From NCBI GenBank assembly GCA_022072255.1, contig JAJVHZ010000023.1:1-64000 (forward strand): DNA of 64,000 bases, given 5' to 3'. The translations under genes were made by a program, and so were the position numbers. The notes beneath the pieces are model-generated. The model did no database searches, was not told where the DNA came from, and saw nothing but the letters and a program-made list of their open reading frames with translations. Below are positions 8,063 through 17,271 of this stretch, piece after piece (the first letter of the stretch is position 1; every line of letters begins with the position of its first letter). This DNA comes from Gammaproteobacteria bacterium. GTDB lineage: Bacteria > Pseudomonadota > Gammaproteobacteria > JAJPIJ01.

Positions 8063-9454
8063 TCACCCCTGCTCCGCCAGCGTCGCCATCAGATCGTGGT
8101 CGCTGCTCGCCGTCACGCGCACCGTCGCGAACTGCCCGACGCGTAGCGCTGCATGCGGCTCGATCATCACCACGCCGTCGATCTCCGGCGCCTCGGCGCT
8201 GCTACGGGCGATGCCGGAGCCGTCGGGTTGCACTTCATCGACGAGCACCTGCAGCCTGCGCCCGATTTTTTCCGCCAGTCGCGCTCGGCTGATGGCCGCC
8301 TGGGCCTCCATCAGCCGCCCGCGGCGCTCCATCTTGACCTCCTCCGGCACCGCGCCCCCGAGGTCATTGGCGGCGGCACCTTCCACCGGCGAGTAGGTGA
8401 AGCTGCCGACCCGATCCAGGCGTGCCGCGGTGATGAAATCGAGGAGATCCTCGAACTCCCGCTCGGTCTCGCCCGGGAACCCCACGATGAAGGTGCTGCG
8501 GATGGTGAGATCGGGGCAGATTCCACGCCACCTTTCGATGCGCGCCAGCGCGCCCTCCCCGGCCGCGGGGCGCTTCATGCGTCTGAGCACCGACGCGCTG
8601 CCATGCTGCAGCGGGATGTCCAGGTAGGGCAGCATCCTTCCCTCCGCCATCAACGGGACTATCTCATCCACGTGCGGGTAGGGATAGACGTAGTGCAGGC
8701 GCACCCACACTCCAAGCTCCCCGAGAGCGCCGCACAGGCCGCTCAGCGAGGTGGGATATCGGCCATCGCGCCATGACCTCTCCACATAGCGCAGGTCCAC
8801 GCCGTAGGCGCTGGTGTCCTGGGATATGACCAGCAGTTCCTTCACGCCCGCGGCGACCAGCCGCTCGGCCTCGCGCATGACCTCGTCGATGGGACGACTC
8901 ACGAGATCGCCGCGCATCGACGGGATGATGCAGAAGGTACAGCGATGATTGCAGCCCTCGGAGATCTTCAGGTAGGCGTAGTGTCGTGGGGTCAGCTTGA
9001 CGCCCTGCGGCGGCACGAGATCGAGATACGGATCGTGCTGCGGCGGCAGGTGACGATGCACCGCGCCGACCACCTCTTCGTATTTCTGCGGCCCGGTCAC
9101 CGCCAGGACGTGCGGATGCTGCTCGCGGATCAGCTGCTCGCGCACCCCGAGGCAGCCGGTGACGATCACCTTGCCGTTCTCCGATATCGCCTCGCCGATC
9201 GCTTCCAGCGATTCCGCCACGGCGGATTCTATGAAGCCGCAGGTATTGACCACCACGATGTCGGCATCGTCGTAGCTCGGGACGATGTCGTAGCCCTCGA
9301 CCTTCAGTTGCGTGAGTATGCGTTCGGAATCGACCAGGGCCTTCGGGCACCCGAGGCTCACGAAACCGACGCGCGGCGGCACTTCGTGGCTCACGGTGCG
9401 GGCGCCAGCCCTGGTGGCGGACCTTCCGGCGGCAGAGGCCTTGCGACGGGACAT
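8063..9454 (-). CDS. rimO: Ribosomal protein uS12 methylthiotransferase RimO
   Basis: RimO adds a methylthio group to the conserved aspartate of ribosomal protein S12, using two [4Fe-4S] clusters. The 463 residues show an N-terminal UPF0004 domain with cluster cysteines at 36, 72 and 101, a radical SAM domain with CNHRCTFC (Cys168, 172, 175), and a C-terminal TRAM domain. [10 protein letters not shown] after FVSL is the RimO signature and separates it from MiaB. The N-terminus carries about 20 extra basic residues; a GTG at the codon for Val21 ([12 protein letters not shown]) is a possible alternative start. It is a lone gene between two transcription units. Confidence 0.93.
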   Translation of the reverse strand: MSRRKASAAGRSATRAGARTVSHEVPPRVGFVSLGCPKALVDSERILTQLKVEGYDIVPSYDDADIVVVNTCGFIESAVAESLEAIGEAISENGKVIVTGCLGVREQLIREQHPHVLAVTGPQKYEEVVGAVHRHLPPQHDPYLDLVPPQGVKLTPRHYAYLKISEGCNHRCTFCIIPSMRGDLVSRPIDEVMREAERLVAAGVKELLVISQDTSAYGVDLRYVERSWRDGRYPTSLSGLCGALGELGVWVRLHYVYPYPHVDEIVPLMAEGRMLPYLDIPLQHGSASVLRRMKRPAAGEGALARIERWRGICPDLTIRSTFIVGFPGETEREFEDLLDFITAARLDRVGSFTYSPVEGAAANDLGGAVPEEVKMERRGRLMEAQAAISRARLAEKIGRRLQVLVDEVQPDGSGIARSSAEAPEIDGVVMIEPHAALRVGQFATVRVTASSDHDLMATLAEQG

Positions 9455-9530
9455 GGGAACTCGACGGCGGGACGAACGGGGCGGCGATTATACGCTGTAT
9501 GGCCTGCATCAATAGTGGTATCCGCCGATG

Positions 9531-9565
9531 AAAAAGGCCCTTGCTCCCGGGAGGAAGCAAGGGCC
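9531..9565 (-). terminator. Rho-independent terminator of the molybdopterin oxidoreductase gene
   Basis: The arms GGCCCTTGCT (9565-9556 when read on the minus strand) and AGCAAGGGCC (9545-9536) form a ten-base-pair perfect stem. A TTTTT run (9535-9531) follows. It lies 40 bases downstream of the gene's stop codon and upstream of rimO. Confidence 0.88.
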
Positions 9566-9604
9566 ACGCACCAAGCGGAAACGCCCGTGGGCACCCTCGG
9601 CGGG

Positions 9605-11734
9605 CTAGGCGCGCGCGACCTCGACGAGGTTGTCGAAGAAGGTCGGGCAATGGCCCATGCCGCCGAAGACCGCCGGGGCCACGCTGTTGACGGTGCCGGC
9701 CGGATTCAGCGTGCGCCAGTAGCCCAGTGTCGCCACCACGATCCCGGCGTTCACGTCGTCGGTGATCCTGGCGTCGCCGAGGAACTGGCCGTTGTCGTTG
9801 AAGACGCGGACCTTGTCGCCGTCCCTGATGCCGCGCGCGCTGGCGTCCGCCGCGTTGATGAGCACGAACTGCTCGCCCTGCCCGTGGATCTTCTTCGCCT
9901 CGTTGGCGTAGCAGGAGTTCAGGAAACCGTGGCTCTTCGGCGCGACGATGTTGAGCGGGTACTTCTTCGCCCGCTCCGGGTTCGTCTCCGGGCGGTTCCT
10001 CGCGGGAATGAAGTCCGGCACCGGATCGATCGGCTCGCCGCCCTGGAAGCCCTCGTACATATGACGGAACACCGTGGCGACGAAGTTGCCGTTCTTGGCG
10101 AGGCTGGAGTGGATCTCCACCTTGCCCGAAGGCGTCGGGAAATTGCCCTCCCTGTGCGGGCAGCGGCTGTCGGGCGTGCCGACGTTCAGGTGCGCGTAGC
10201 CCTGCCGGACGAAGGTGTCCATGGTGATGCCCTGCATCGCCGGCGCCTGCCAGTTGACGTGATGCTCGATCATCTCGCGGTCGGTGCGGGTGAACTGCGG
10301 ATCATCGCCGAAGCCCATGGTCCGGGCCAGCCGGCGGAAGATGTCGCCGTTCGGCAGCGACTCGCCGGCCGGCTCGATCGCCTTCTGGTTGTAGGTGAGG
10401 TAGAAATGCCCCCAGGACCAGACCATGTCCTCGGCCTCGGCGGCGAGCGACGCGGGCAGGATGATGTCGGCATAGGAGGCCGTGTCGCTCATGAACTGGT
10501 CGGCGACCACGGTGAAGAGGTCGTCACGCCTCAGGCCGGCGAGGGTCTTGTCGCTTTCCGGCGCCTGCGTCACCGGATTGGTATTGTAGACGAACAGCGA
10601 CATGATCGGCGTCTTCAGGGGCAGTTCGCCGACGAGCGCGCGGCCGGTCTGCAGGATGTTGACCACCTGCGTGCCATCCGGGATCCAGTCCGGGCGGCAG
10701 ACGCGATCCCAGTGGATGGGGAATTCCCACACGGGCATCTCCAGCGTGCCGCCGCCGACGTGCCGCCAGGCGCCGATCAGCGCCGGCAGGATCGCTGCCA
10801 GGCGTATCGCATCGGCGCCGCCAGCGCTGCGCTCCAGTCCCACGCCGACGCGGATCGCCGCCGGCTTCACGGTGGCGTACTCGCGCGCGAGCTTGCGAAT
10901 GTCGTCGGCCTTGATGCCGGTAATCTGCTCGGCCCATTCCGGCGTGCATTTCAGCGCGCGCTCCTTCAGCTCATCGAACCCGACCGTGTACTTCCCGATG
11001 TAGTCGTTGTCGAGCAGGTTCTCGCTGATGAGGACGTTGACCCACGCCATCGCCAGCGCGCCGTCGGTGCCCGGCTTCGGAGCGATGTGCCAGTCCGCCT
11101 TCTTGGCCGTGAGCGACTTGTAGGCGTCGATGACGACGATCTTGGCGCCGTTTTCCTGCGCACGGCGGACGAAGGGCCAGTGATGCAGGTTGGTCGAAAG
11201 GGTGTTGCAGCCCCAGATGACGATGTACTTCGCATGCACGAAGCTCTCCGGGTCCACACCCCCGGTCGGCCCGACCGTGATCAGCCACGCCGTGGAGGAT
11301 CCCGAGGCGCAGAAGGTCTTCTCGCACACCGTCGCGCCGAGGCGGTTGAAGAACGCGTCGCCGGCGGTGATGCCGTGCACCAGTCCCTGGTTGCCGAGGT
11401 AGGACAACGGCAGGATCGCCTGCGAACCGTGCCTGGCGATGATCTCGGTCCAGCGCTGCCTGATCTCCGCGAGCGCCGACTCCCAGGTGATGCGCACGTA
11501 CTGGCGGCTGCCCTTGGGGCCGTTGCGCTTCAGCGGGAACAGCACGCGGTCGGCGTTGTAATGGCGCTCGTCGTAATCCTTGAGCTTCACGCACAGGCCG
11601 CCGTTGGTCATCGGGTGATCGGCGTTTCCCTTCACGCTGACGAGGCGGTCGTTCTCCACCGTGTAGACGAAGGAGCAGGTATCGGGGCAATCGTGCGGGC
11701 AGGCACCGTGAAACGTCTTCAATTGCGCGGACAT
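9605..11734 (-). CDS. Molybdopterin (bis-MGD) oxidoreductase, DMSO reductase family
   Basis: This 709-residue protein belongs to the DMSO-reductase superfamily. An N-terminal [4Fe-4S] motif C-x3-C-x3-C-x27-C (Cys12, 16, 20, 48) is followed by the molybdopterin-binding domains. A C-terminal MGD-binding domain includes the VAPKSHGFLNS and VRVFNDNGQF stretches. There is no Tat or Sec signal, so it should be cytoplasmic. The substrate cannot be told from sequence. The start at 11734 has GGAGGT eight bases upstream; an in-frame TTG at 11749 overlaps that site. The gene stands alone without an electron-transfer or membrane-anchor subunit. A strong terminator follows it, and an unusually structured 250-base leader precedes it. 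Confidence 0.86.
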   Translation of the reverse strand: MSAQLKTFHGACPHDCPDTCSFVYTVENDRLVSVKGNADHPMTNGGLCVKLKDYDERHYNADRVLFPLKRNGPKGSRQYVRITWESALAEIRQRWTEIIARHGSQAILPLSYLGNQGLVHGITAGDAFFNRLGATVCEKTFCASGSSTAWLITVGPTGGVDPESFVHAKYIVIWGCNTLSTNLHHWPFVRRAQENGAKIVVIDAYKSLTAKKADWHIAPKPGTDGALAMAWVNVLISENLLDNDYIGKYTVGFDELKERALKCTPEWAEQITGIKADDIRKLAREYATVKPAAIRVGVGLERSAGGADAIRLAAILPALIGAWRHVGGGTLEMPVWEFPIHWDRVCRPDWIPDGTQVVNILQTGRALVGELPLKTPIMSLFVYNTNPVTQAPESDKTLAGLRRDDLFTVVADQFMSDTASYADIILPASLAAEAEDMVWSWGHFYLTYNQKAIEPAGESLPNGDIFRRLARTMGFGDDPQFTRTDREMIEHHVNWQAPAMQGITMDTFVRQGYAHLNVGTPDSRCPHREGNFPTPSGKVEIHSSLAKNGNFVATVFRHMYEGFQGGEPIDPVPDFIPARNRPETNPERAKKYPLNIVAPKSHGFLNSCYANEAKKIHGQGEQFVLINAADASARGIRDGDKVRVFNDNGQFLGDARITDDVNAGIVVATLGYWRTLNPAGTVNSVAPAVFGGMGHCPTFFDNLVEVARA

Positions 11735-11987
11735 GGACTTGACCTCCAAGCTAGGTTTGAGTGCTGTTCTTCTTGCCTTGCTGCGTTCGGCTGGTGAGTT
11801 TCCCCCCGCCCACCGGAGGTGTCAATCAGGCAACGTGTGGGCGGCCCTTCAGGCCCCAACCTCGAGGGCAGGAGACCTCTTTGCCACCTCGTTCGCGGCT
11901 GAGGCCACCCCCACAGGGTGCCACATACCTCCAGGCAGCTCTTGGGATAGCCTTCAGGTGGGGAGGGCCTCCCGGCCCAAACCTCGC
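11735..11987 (-). ncRNA. Candidate structured RNA / leader of the molybdopterin oxidoreductase gene
   Basis: This 253-base gap has no gene but a great deal of self-complementarity. AGGTTTG (11753-11759) pairs with CAAACCT (11978-11984) and could close the whole element. Inside lie CCGCCCAC/GTGGGCGG (11806-11813 with 11837-11844), CGAGGGCA/TGCC-CTCG (11863-11870 with 11882-11891, small bulge) and CACCC/GGGTG (11906-11910 with 11916-11920, extended by two G-C pairs past a bulge). The strand is uncertain, because the pairs form in either orientation. As drawn on the minus strand it would be the 5' leader of the oxidoreductase, ending in the GGAGGT ribosome site. I could not match it to 6S, RNase P, SRP, tmRNA or a molybdenum-cofactor riboswitch from memory. 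Confidence 0.45.
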
Positions 11988-12449
11988 TCAGGCGGCGCCG
12001 GAACCGTCCTCGGGAATGAATTCCATCGCCACGGAATTCAGGCAGTAGCGCAGTCCCGAGGGCGGCGGTCCGTCGGGAAAGACGTGGCCGAGATGGCCTT
12101 GGCAGCGCGTGCAGCGGATCTCGGTGCGGGCCATGCCCAGGCTGTCGTCGCGCAGGTAGACGACGTGGTCGTTGTCGAACGGTTCGAAAAAGCTCGGCCA
12201 ACCCGTGCCGGAATCGAATTTCGCGCGCGAATGGAACAGCGGCAGGCCGCACAGCCGGCAGAGGTAGACACCGGTCTTCTTGTTGTCCAACAGACCGCCG
12301 CAGAAGGGATGCTCCGTGCCGTGATGCAGCAAGATGCGTTTTTCCTCCTCGCCGAGCCGGCTGGCCAGACGCTCGCGCTCCTCCGCGCTCAGGGGAGTAA
12401 CGCTGTAACCGGAGGCGGACACTGCCACGGCACTTTCGAGTTCTCGCAT
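11988..12449 (-). CDS. msrB: Peptide methionine (R)-S-oxide reductase MsrB
   Basis: MsrB reduces the R epimer of methionine sulfoxide in proteins. This 153-residue form has the zinc site Cys64/67 and Cys113/116 (CRLC and CTRC), the GTGWPSF signature and the catalytic cysteine in RYCLNSVAMEF (Cys136). The start is the ATG at 12449 with GGGAG six bases upstream. A much longer in-frame reading, up to 12674, runs back into msrA and has no MsrB similarity there. There is no signal peptide, so it is cytoplasmic. msrA lies just upstream on the same strand, so the two stereospecific repair enzymes probably share one transcript. Confidence 0.95.
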   Translation of the reverse strand: MRELESAVAVSASGYSVTPLSAEERERLASRLGEEEKRILLHHGTEHPFCGGLLDNKKTGVYLCRLCGLPLFHSRAKFDSGTGWPSFFEPFDNDHVVYLRDDSLGMARTEIRCTRCQGHLGHVFPDGPPPSGLRYCLNSVAMEFIPEDGSGAA

Positions 12450-12507
12450 CTCAATCTCCCGACCTTGCAACTGCGCCCGCCCTGGCGGGCGCCGGGGTTG
12501 CTCGCGT

Positions 12508-13134
12508 TCAATCCTTGAGCATCCCGGGGCGGTACTTGCGCAGCTTTTCGACCTTTGGCAGCGCCACGGCCGCGATGTACGGCTGCCCCGGGTTGAGCCG
12601 CGCATAGTCCTGGTGATAGTCCTCCGCCCGATAGAACGCCGTGAGCGGTTCCAGTCGCGTGACGATCGGCGCATTGAAAACCCCCGCTCCTTCGAGCTGG
12701 CTCATGTATGCCTGCGCCACCCGCCGCTCGCCCTCCCCGGCGTGGAAGATCGCCGAGCGGTACTGGCGGCCGCGATCGTTGCCCTGCCGGTTCAATTGCG
12801 TCGGGTCGTGAGCGAGTGAAAAGAACACCTTCAGCAGTTGACCGTAGCTGATGCGCCGCGGGTCGTAGGTGATCTCCACCACCTCGGCGTGGTCGGTGGT
12901 GCCGCTGCACACCGAGCGGTAGTCGGCCGTTGCCGCCTCGCCGCCGGCATACCCGGAGACCACGTCCAGCACGCCATCCAGCTCGCGAAATACCGCCTCC
13001 ACGCACCAGAAGCAGCCCGCGGCCAGCACGGCCCTTGCGGGCGATGGCCGGGCCCCTGGCTCGAGATCTTCCACCGGGTCGGGGAATCGATCCGGTGAGA
13101 CCTTCAGGCTCGCACCGCGCAGGTCACACAACAT
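12508..13134 (-). CDS. msrA: Peptide methionine (S)-S-oxide reductase MsrA
   Basis: MsrA reduces methionine-S-sulfoxide in proteins and free methionine. The 208-residue protein carries the catalytic GCFWCVE motif (Cys41 nucleophile), the conserved GYAGG turn (about 62-66), [10 protein letters not shown] for substrate contact, and the [10 protein letters not shown] end segment. It has about 30 residues before the catalytic domain that do not resemble a signal peptide. msrB follows 58 bases downstream on the same strand, giving a compact oxidative-damage repair unit. Resolving cysteines near the C-terminus are not evident: the last 30 residues contain none. Confidence 0.94.
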   Translation of the reverse strand: MLCDLRGASLKVSPDRFPDPVEDLEPGARPSPARAVLAAGCFWCVEAVFRELDGVLDVVSGYAGGEAATADYRSVCSGTTDHAEVVEITYDPRRISYGQLLKVFFSLAHDPTQLNRQGNDRGRQYRSAIFHAGEGERRVAQAYMSQLEGAGVFNAPIVTRLEPLTAFYRAEDYHQDYARLNPGQPYIAAVALPKVEKLRKYRPGMLKD

Positions 13135-13321
13135 ACCGCCGCCTCCTCATCGCCACGCCGTTATGATGGAAGCCATGGCTTCGAGGTTACATGAACGCAG
13201 TGCAGCATTCCGAGCCTGTCGAAACGGCTGATGTCGCAATGCCGCGAGCGACCAGATCGCACCCGCGGAGGGGCTCACGGGGGGCGGCGGGCGGGATAGA
13301 AATGGCGTGGCCGTGGTCGGT

Positions 13322-14248
13322 ATGCGAATGACCGCCGTGCATCGACGACGCTTCCTGGCGCTGGCTGCCGCCGCCGTGGGCTGCAGCCTCACGCCGCGAT
13401 GGGTCGGCGCGCAGGAACCGGGTCCCATCCTGCGGGCGATCCCGGCCAGCGGCGAGCGACTGCCGGTCATCGGTCTGGGAAGCTGGATCACGTTCAACGT
13501 CGGCGATGACCGGGAGAAGCGCGCGCAGCGGCGCGAGGTATTGCAGGCGTTCTTCGACCAGGGAGGCCGGCTCATCGATTCCTCGCCGATGTATGGCAGC
13601 GCGCAGGAGGTCATCGGCGCCCTGCTGCCCCAGGTGCGCGGGCACGAGGCGCTTTTCGGGGCGACCAAGGTCTGGGTCGTCGGACAGGAGGCGGGCGTCC
13701 GGCAGATGCAGGAGTCCGCGGAGCTGTGGGGCGTGGGCCGCTTCGATCTAATGCAGATCCACAACCTGCTCGACTGGGAGACGCACGTGGAGACGCTGAA
13801 GGCCTGGAGGGCCGAGGGGCGGGTGCGTTACATCGGCGTCACCACCTCGCACGGCCGCCGCCACCCGGAGATGGAGCAGGCGATGCGGCGCGAGCGGTTC
13901 GACTTCGTGCAGTTGACCTACAACATCGTCGATCGCGAGGCCGAGCAGCGCCTGCTGCCGCTCGCGCGGGAGCGCGGGATGGCCGTGATCGTGAATCGCC
14001 CGTTCCGGCGCGGGGCACTTTTCGATCGGGTGCGGGGCCGGCCGCTGCCGCCCTGGGCGGGCGAGCTCGGCTGCCGGAATTGGGCGCAGTTCTTCCTGAA
14101 GTTCATCGCCTCGCACCCGGCGGTAACCTGCGCCATCCCGGCGACCACACGTGTCGATCATCTGCTGCAGAACATGGGCGCGGCTCGCGGGCCGCTGCCG
14201 GACGACGCCAACCGCCGCCGTATGAGCGAGTGGTTCGCCGCGCTCTGA
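13322..14248 (+). CDS. Tat-exported aldo/keto reductase
   Basis: The N-terminus HRRRFLALAAAAVG is a twin-arginine signal, cleaved near VGAQ, so this oxidoreductase should be periplasmic. The remaining 280 residues form an aldo/keto reductase (TIM barrel). The tetrad is visible as Asp in RLIDSS, Tyr in SPMYGSA, Lys in GATKV and His in LMQIHN. Family members with Tat signals reduce unknown carbonyls; no substrate can be proposed. The start is not certain: GTG 13307, ATG 13322 and ATG 13328 are all in frame, and none has a strong ribosome site. I prefer an ATG close to the twin-arginine motif. It is convergent with the RNase T2 gene. Confidence 0.85.
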   Translation: MRMTAVHRRRFLALAAAAVGCSLTPRWVGAQEPGPILRAIPASGERLPVIGLGSWITFNVGDDREKRAQRREVLQAFFDQGGRLIDSSPMYGSAQEVIGALLPQVRGHEALFGATKVWVVGQEAGVRQMQESAELWGVGRFDLMQIHNLLDWETHVETLKAWRAEGRVRYIGVTTSHGRRHPEMEQAMRRERFDFVQLTYNIVDREAEQRLLPLARERGMAVIVNRPFRRGALFDRVRGRPLPPWAGELGCRNWAQFFLKFIASHPAVTCAIPATTRVDHLLQNMGAARGPLPDDANRRRMSEWFAAL

Positions 14249-14326
14249 GCGTCCGCGGGGTCACCGGGCCCCGGTCGCACCCGCCACCGGAACGAGCGCG
14301 GGCGAGCCGGAGCCGCCGGCAGCCCC

Positions 14327-15043
14327 TCAGCGCACCGGGCGAACGATCACCGGATCGGCGCGGCAGTTCGAGCGGACGTCGCTGCCGCAGGGCCTCCCCT
14401 TCAGCGAGCGGTCGAGACAGACGCGGACCTCGGCAAGATACTGCCCGTCGCATCGCAGCGCGATCATGTCCCCACGCAGGTCGCCGTTGGCCTCCAGAAA
14501 CTCGCCGCGGATGGCGGCCGCACTCGTGCGCACCTTGACGCTGCCGGACCGGAAAGTATCCGGGATGGCGATCGCCGCGCGGGCCTCGCGCACCTGCCCG
14601 AAATAGGCGCTTTCATCCAGACCGCTGCACACGCCGTGTTTGGCCCATTGATGCCGTATGAGGCGATCGCTGGGCATGACCGCACGCATCGCCGCGACAG
14701 TGGGCTCGCTGACACGGCTGTCGCCGGCACAGTTCGCGGGAGAACCGCGCTCGTACTGCGGCCAGAGTCCATGCACGATGAACTCGTAGCTGCGCCCGCT
14801 GCCGCACTGCTGAGGGTCATTGCGGCCATCGGTCGCGCAGTGTTGCGGCGACCACGAGAGGCTCAGGACGTAATACTCGAAGCCCTTCCCGTCTTCGGCC
14901 GCGGTCCCTGCCGATTCCGGTCGTGGCGACGGCGCGGTATCGAAAGCCAGGTGGCCGCCGCGCTGCAACCATGCCAGCGCGACGGCGACCAGCACCGCCG
15001 CCACCGTGCTTTTCCATCCGCCTGCGCGTCTGCCTCTGCGCAC
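14327..15043 (-). CDS. Secreted ribonuclease T2 family protein
   Basis: This 238-residue protein has an N-terminal hydrophobic segment (residues 12-27) acting as signal peptide or anchor, then an RNase T2 domain. The two conserved active-site segments are present: CAS I FIVHGLWPQ (His91) and CAS II HQWAKHGVC (His131, Lys135, His136). Cysteines at 69, 80, 105, 139 and near the C-terminus fit the family's disulfides. It would cut single-stranded RNA in the periplasm or outside the cell through a 2',3'-cyclic intermediate, probably for nucleotide scavenging. It is convergent with the aldo/keto reductase gene and stands alone. Confidence 0.92.
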   Translation of the reverse strand: MRRGRRAGGWKSTVAAVLVAVALAWLQRGGHLAFDTAPSPRPESAGTAAEDGKGFEYYVLSLSWSPQHCATDGRNDPQQCGSGRSYEFIVHGLWPQYERGSPANCAGDSRVSEPTVAAMRAVMPSDRLIRHQWAKHGVCSGLDESAYFGQVREARAAIAIPDTFRSGSVKVRTSAAAIRGEFLEANGDLRGDMIALRCDGQYLAEVRVCLDRSLKGRPCGSDVRSNCRADPVIVRPVR

Positions 15044-15165
15044 ACCCGCCCCCTCCGTCGTGCCCGAGGGCAGGATGCTAGATGAATCATCGGCCGGCCG
15101 TCACCTCTGGCCCGGGTGCGGGACGAAGACGAAATATGAAACGCGAGCCCGGGCGGGGCGGCCGC

Positions 15166-16596
15166 TCAGGCGCGACGCTGGGCGGCCGCGAACAACTGAT
15201 AACCGCCGCGACCGCGGCTCTTGGCACGGAACATGGCGGCATCGGCATGGCGCAGCAGGGTGTCGCCATCGGCGCCGTCGCAGGGAAACACGCTGACACC
15301 GATACTGCAGGACGCCGACCAGCGGTGACCGCGGGTCGCGAAGGGGAGGCTCAGGGTCCGGTGCAGCTTCCTCGCGACCGCGGCCGCGTCCTCGGCGCCG
15401 CGCAGTCCCTGGGCGAGGACGGCGAATTCATCGCCGCCCAGCCGTGCCACGGTGTCGGCGCCGCGCACCGCGGCGAGCAGGCGCTTTCCCGCCTCCACCA
15501 GCACGGCATCGCCTGCCTCGCGGCCGCAGGCCTGGTTCACCCGGTGGAAGTTGTCGATGTCGATATGGAGAAAGGCGAGCTTCTCGGCGTAGCGACTGGC
15601 ATGCGCGATGCCGCGCAGCATGCTCTCCTGGAGTGCCGCGCGATTCTGCAGACCGGTGAGCGCGTCGCGCGTCGGGGCCCGCGCCGCCATCACGCTCATC
15701 GCACCGGACTGCTGCCGGACGCGCTGCAACTCCAGCCCGTCGGCGACCTGTCGCGCCAGTCCCGTCAGCGCCGCGCGCTGTGCGGCGGTGAGGATGCGGG
15801 GCTCGGGGTCGAGTACCGTCAGCACTCCCGCCGCGGTGCCGTCGGCGAGGGCGACGGGGGCGGCCGCGAAGAATCGCATCGGTCCCTGCCCGCAGGCGAG
15901 CAGCCCCGCGTGCGTCGTCTGATCGCGCTCGACATCGTCGACCACCAGCAGCCCGTTCTCCGCGAGCGCCCGCCCGCACAGCGATGCGTACAGCAGGGAC
16001 TCCTCCGCGCGCGGCGCGACGGCCTCCGTCCAGGGCACGCTGGCAGGTTCCAGGCGCAGGTTCGCGTGCGGGCAGCCGGCGACCTGGCGGGCCAGCATGA
16101 CCGCCGTGTCGGCCACCGACGCGAGGGCGAGATTGGGGCCGGACGCCGCGGCGGGATGCCGCCCCCAGTCCGCATCCAGGCGCGCCGAGACGCTCCGCGG
16201 CAGGTCGCCCGCCGCCGGTTCGGCGTTGGCGGACGCGGTGGCGCGCAACACCCGCAGCACCTGCGCCACCTTCTCGAACTCCAGGGTCTTGTCGAAGAAG
16301 AACTCCGCGCCGGCGCGGCGGCACTTCTCGCGGTAGGCCGGCTGGGGATTGTTGGTCAGCATGATGACCCGCGGCATCGGCTGCGCGCCGGAGATGGCCT
16401 TCAGCACGTCAATGCCGGTGCCGCCGGGGAGCTCGACGTCCAGGATCAGTGTCTGCGGCTGCAGGCTGAGTATGCCGGCGACAGCACTGTTGATGTCGCC
16501 GGCCTCCCCGACCACCCGCACGCCGTCGACGTCTGCCAGCATGCTGGCCAGGCGCTCGCGCACGAGCCGGGAGTCATCGGCGATGAATACGTCCAT
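15166..16596 (-). CDS. Response regulator diguanylate cyclase (REC-GAF-GGDEF)
   Basis: This 476-residue protein begins with a receiver domain (phospho-acceptor Asp53, conserved Lys103). A GAF-like sensor region follows (about 150-290), then a GGDEF domain (about 305-470). The active site is an intact GGDEF (387-391). Its upstream RGAD (378-381) sits five residues before it, the right place and pattern for the RxxD inhibitory site, so the enzyme should make cyclic di-GMP under product feedback. The presence of both a receiver and a GAF domain suggests that phosphorylation and a small-molecule or redox input are combined. A small acidic protein and a STAS protein lie just upstream on the same strand. 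Confidence 0.92.
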   Translation of the reverse strand: MDVFIADDSRLVRERLASMLADVDGVRVVGEAGDINSAVAGILSLQPQTLILDVELPGGTGIDVLKAISGAQPMPRVIMLTNNPQPAYREKCRRAGAEFFFDKTLEFEKVAQVLRVLRATASANAEPAAGDLPRSVSARLDADWGRHPAAASGPNLALASVADTAVMLARQVAGCPHANLRLEPASVPWTEAVAPRAEESLLYASLCGRALAENGLLVVDDVERDQTTHAGLLACGQGPMRFFAAAPVALADGTAAGVLTVLDPEPRILTAAQRAALTGLARQVADGLELQRVRQQSGAMSVMAARAPTRDALTGLQNRAALQESMLRGIAHASRYAEKLAFLHIDIDNFHRVNQACGREAGDAVLVEAGKRLLAAVRGADTVARLGGDEFAVLAQGLRGAEDAAAVARKLHRTLSLPFATRGHRWSASCSIGVSVFPCDGADGDTLLRHADAAMFRAKSRGRGGYQLFAAAQRRA

Positions 16597-16638
16597 AAGG
16601 CGCCTGCATTGGCCCTCCCGCTCCCGGAGACGCGGCGG

Positions 16639-16845
16639 TCAACGCCCGAGGTCGGCGGAGTTCACGCTCGGGGCGACGAGCCCCTCGGGGGTGGCGTCAG
16701 TCTGTGCGCCGTCGGTCTCATGCCCGGACTCATCGATCTCGTCGTTGACCTCGGCTGAGGTGGCCGTGGATTGCGACGGGGCGTCGGCGGCGTCGGCCGT
16801 GGACACCGCCGCCCATGTTCCCCATCGCATGTAACCAGTCGACAT
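16639..16845 (-). CDS. Small acidic protein of unknown function (68 aa)
   Basis: I do not recognise a family. The N-terminus MSTGYMRWGTWAAV has a short aromatic patch. The rest is low-complexity and rich in Ala, Asp, Glu, Ser and Thr, likely disordered. The gene is supported by a strong GGGAGG ribosome site seven bases before the ATG at 16845, and by its position between the STAS gene and the diguanylate cyclase gene on the same strand with short gaps. It may be a regulator or an adaptor of that block, but nothing in the sequence shows this. Confidence 0.6.
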   Translation of the reverse strand: MSTGYMRWGTWAAVSTADAADAPSQSTATSAEVNDEIDESGHETDGAQTDATPEGLVAPSVNSADLGR

Positions 16846-16887
16846 GGCACACCCTCCCTAAATCGCTCCAAGAGCCGTGCAGGCCAC

Positions 16888-17271
16888 TCAGTTGACCGCG
16901 TAGGCCGGTCGCGCCGTCTCGCGCGCAACCGGGCTGCTGCGGCCCTTGGCCGGGCGCTTGCGAAGTACCGGTTCGCCGTCCACCAGCTCGATCCCCGCCT
17001 CCTCGCAGCGCTGCACCAGGCGCGGATGCAGGTTGATGATGCAGATCCCGACGTCGGTCTGTTGCGCCCAGTTGACGAATATGCGCAGCCAGTTCAGGCC
17101 CGACTCGCCGATCTCGTTCACCTCGACCATGTCGAAGACGTACCAGTCGCAGCGCCAGTCGTCGGGACGCAGGGACTCCCAGAACGAGAATCCGGCCGAG
17201 AGGTCGAACTGCCCCTTCGGATTGATGAAGATGGTGCGACCGCGCATCGAAACCTTCAGGCCTTGTGTCAT
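16888..17271 (-). CDS. STAS-domain protein
   Basis: The 127 residues fit a single STAS domain (anti-sigma-factor antagonist fold). There is an N-terminal beta strand pair (TIFINPKGQFDL), a central strand ending in VFDMVEVNEI, then a helix beginning GESGLNWLRIFVNWAQ, where the family places its conserved serine before glycine. The C-terminal 30 residues are basic and outside the fold. Proteins of this type act by binding a partner and are often controlled by serine phosphorylation. No sigma factor, anti-sigma kinase or phosphatase is nearby. The closest plausible partners are the diguanylate cyclase downstream and the kinase-regulator pair upstream. A GGGGGA ribosome site precedes the ATG. Confidence 0.72.
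   Translation of the reverse strand: MTQGLKVSMRGRTIFINPKGQFDLSAGFSFWESLRPDDWRCDWYVFDMVEVNEIGESGLNWLRIFVNWAQQTDVGICIINLHPRLVQRCEEAGIELVDGEPVLRKRPAKGRSSPVARETARPAYAVN

Noticed and set aside
11863-11885. A B12-box-like stretch (GCAGGAGACC) suggesting a cobalamin riboswitch
   Set aside because: It lies on the plus strand pointing away from any cobalamin gene, and the other conserved parts of that riboswitch are not seen.
15082-16758. A 558-codon open reading on the plus strand
   Set aside because: Antisense to the REC-GAF-GGDEF gene, whose motifs are intact on the other strand.
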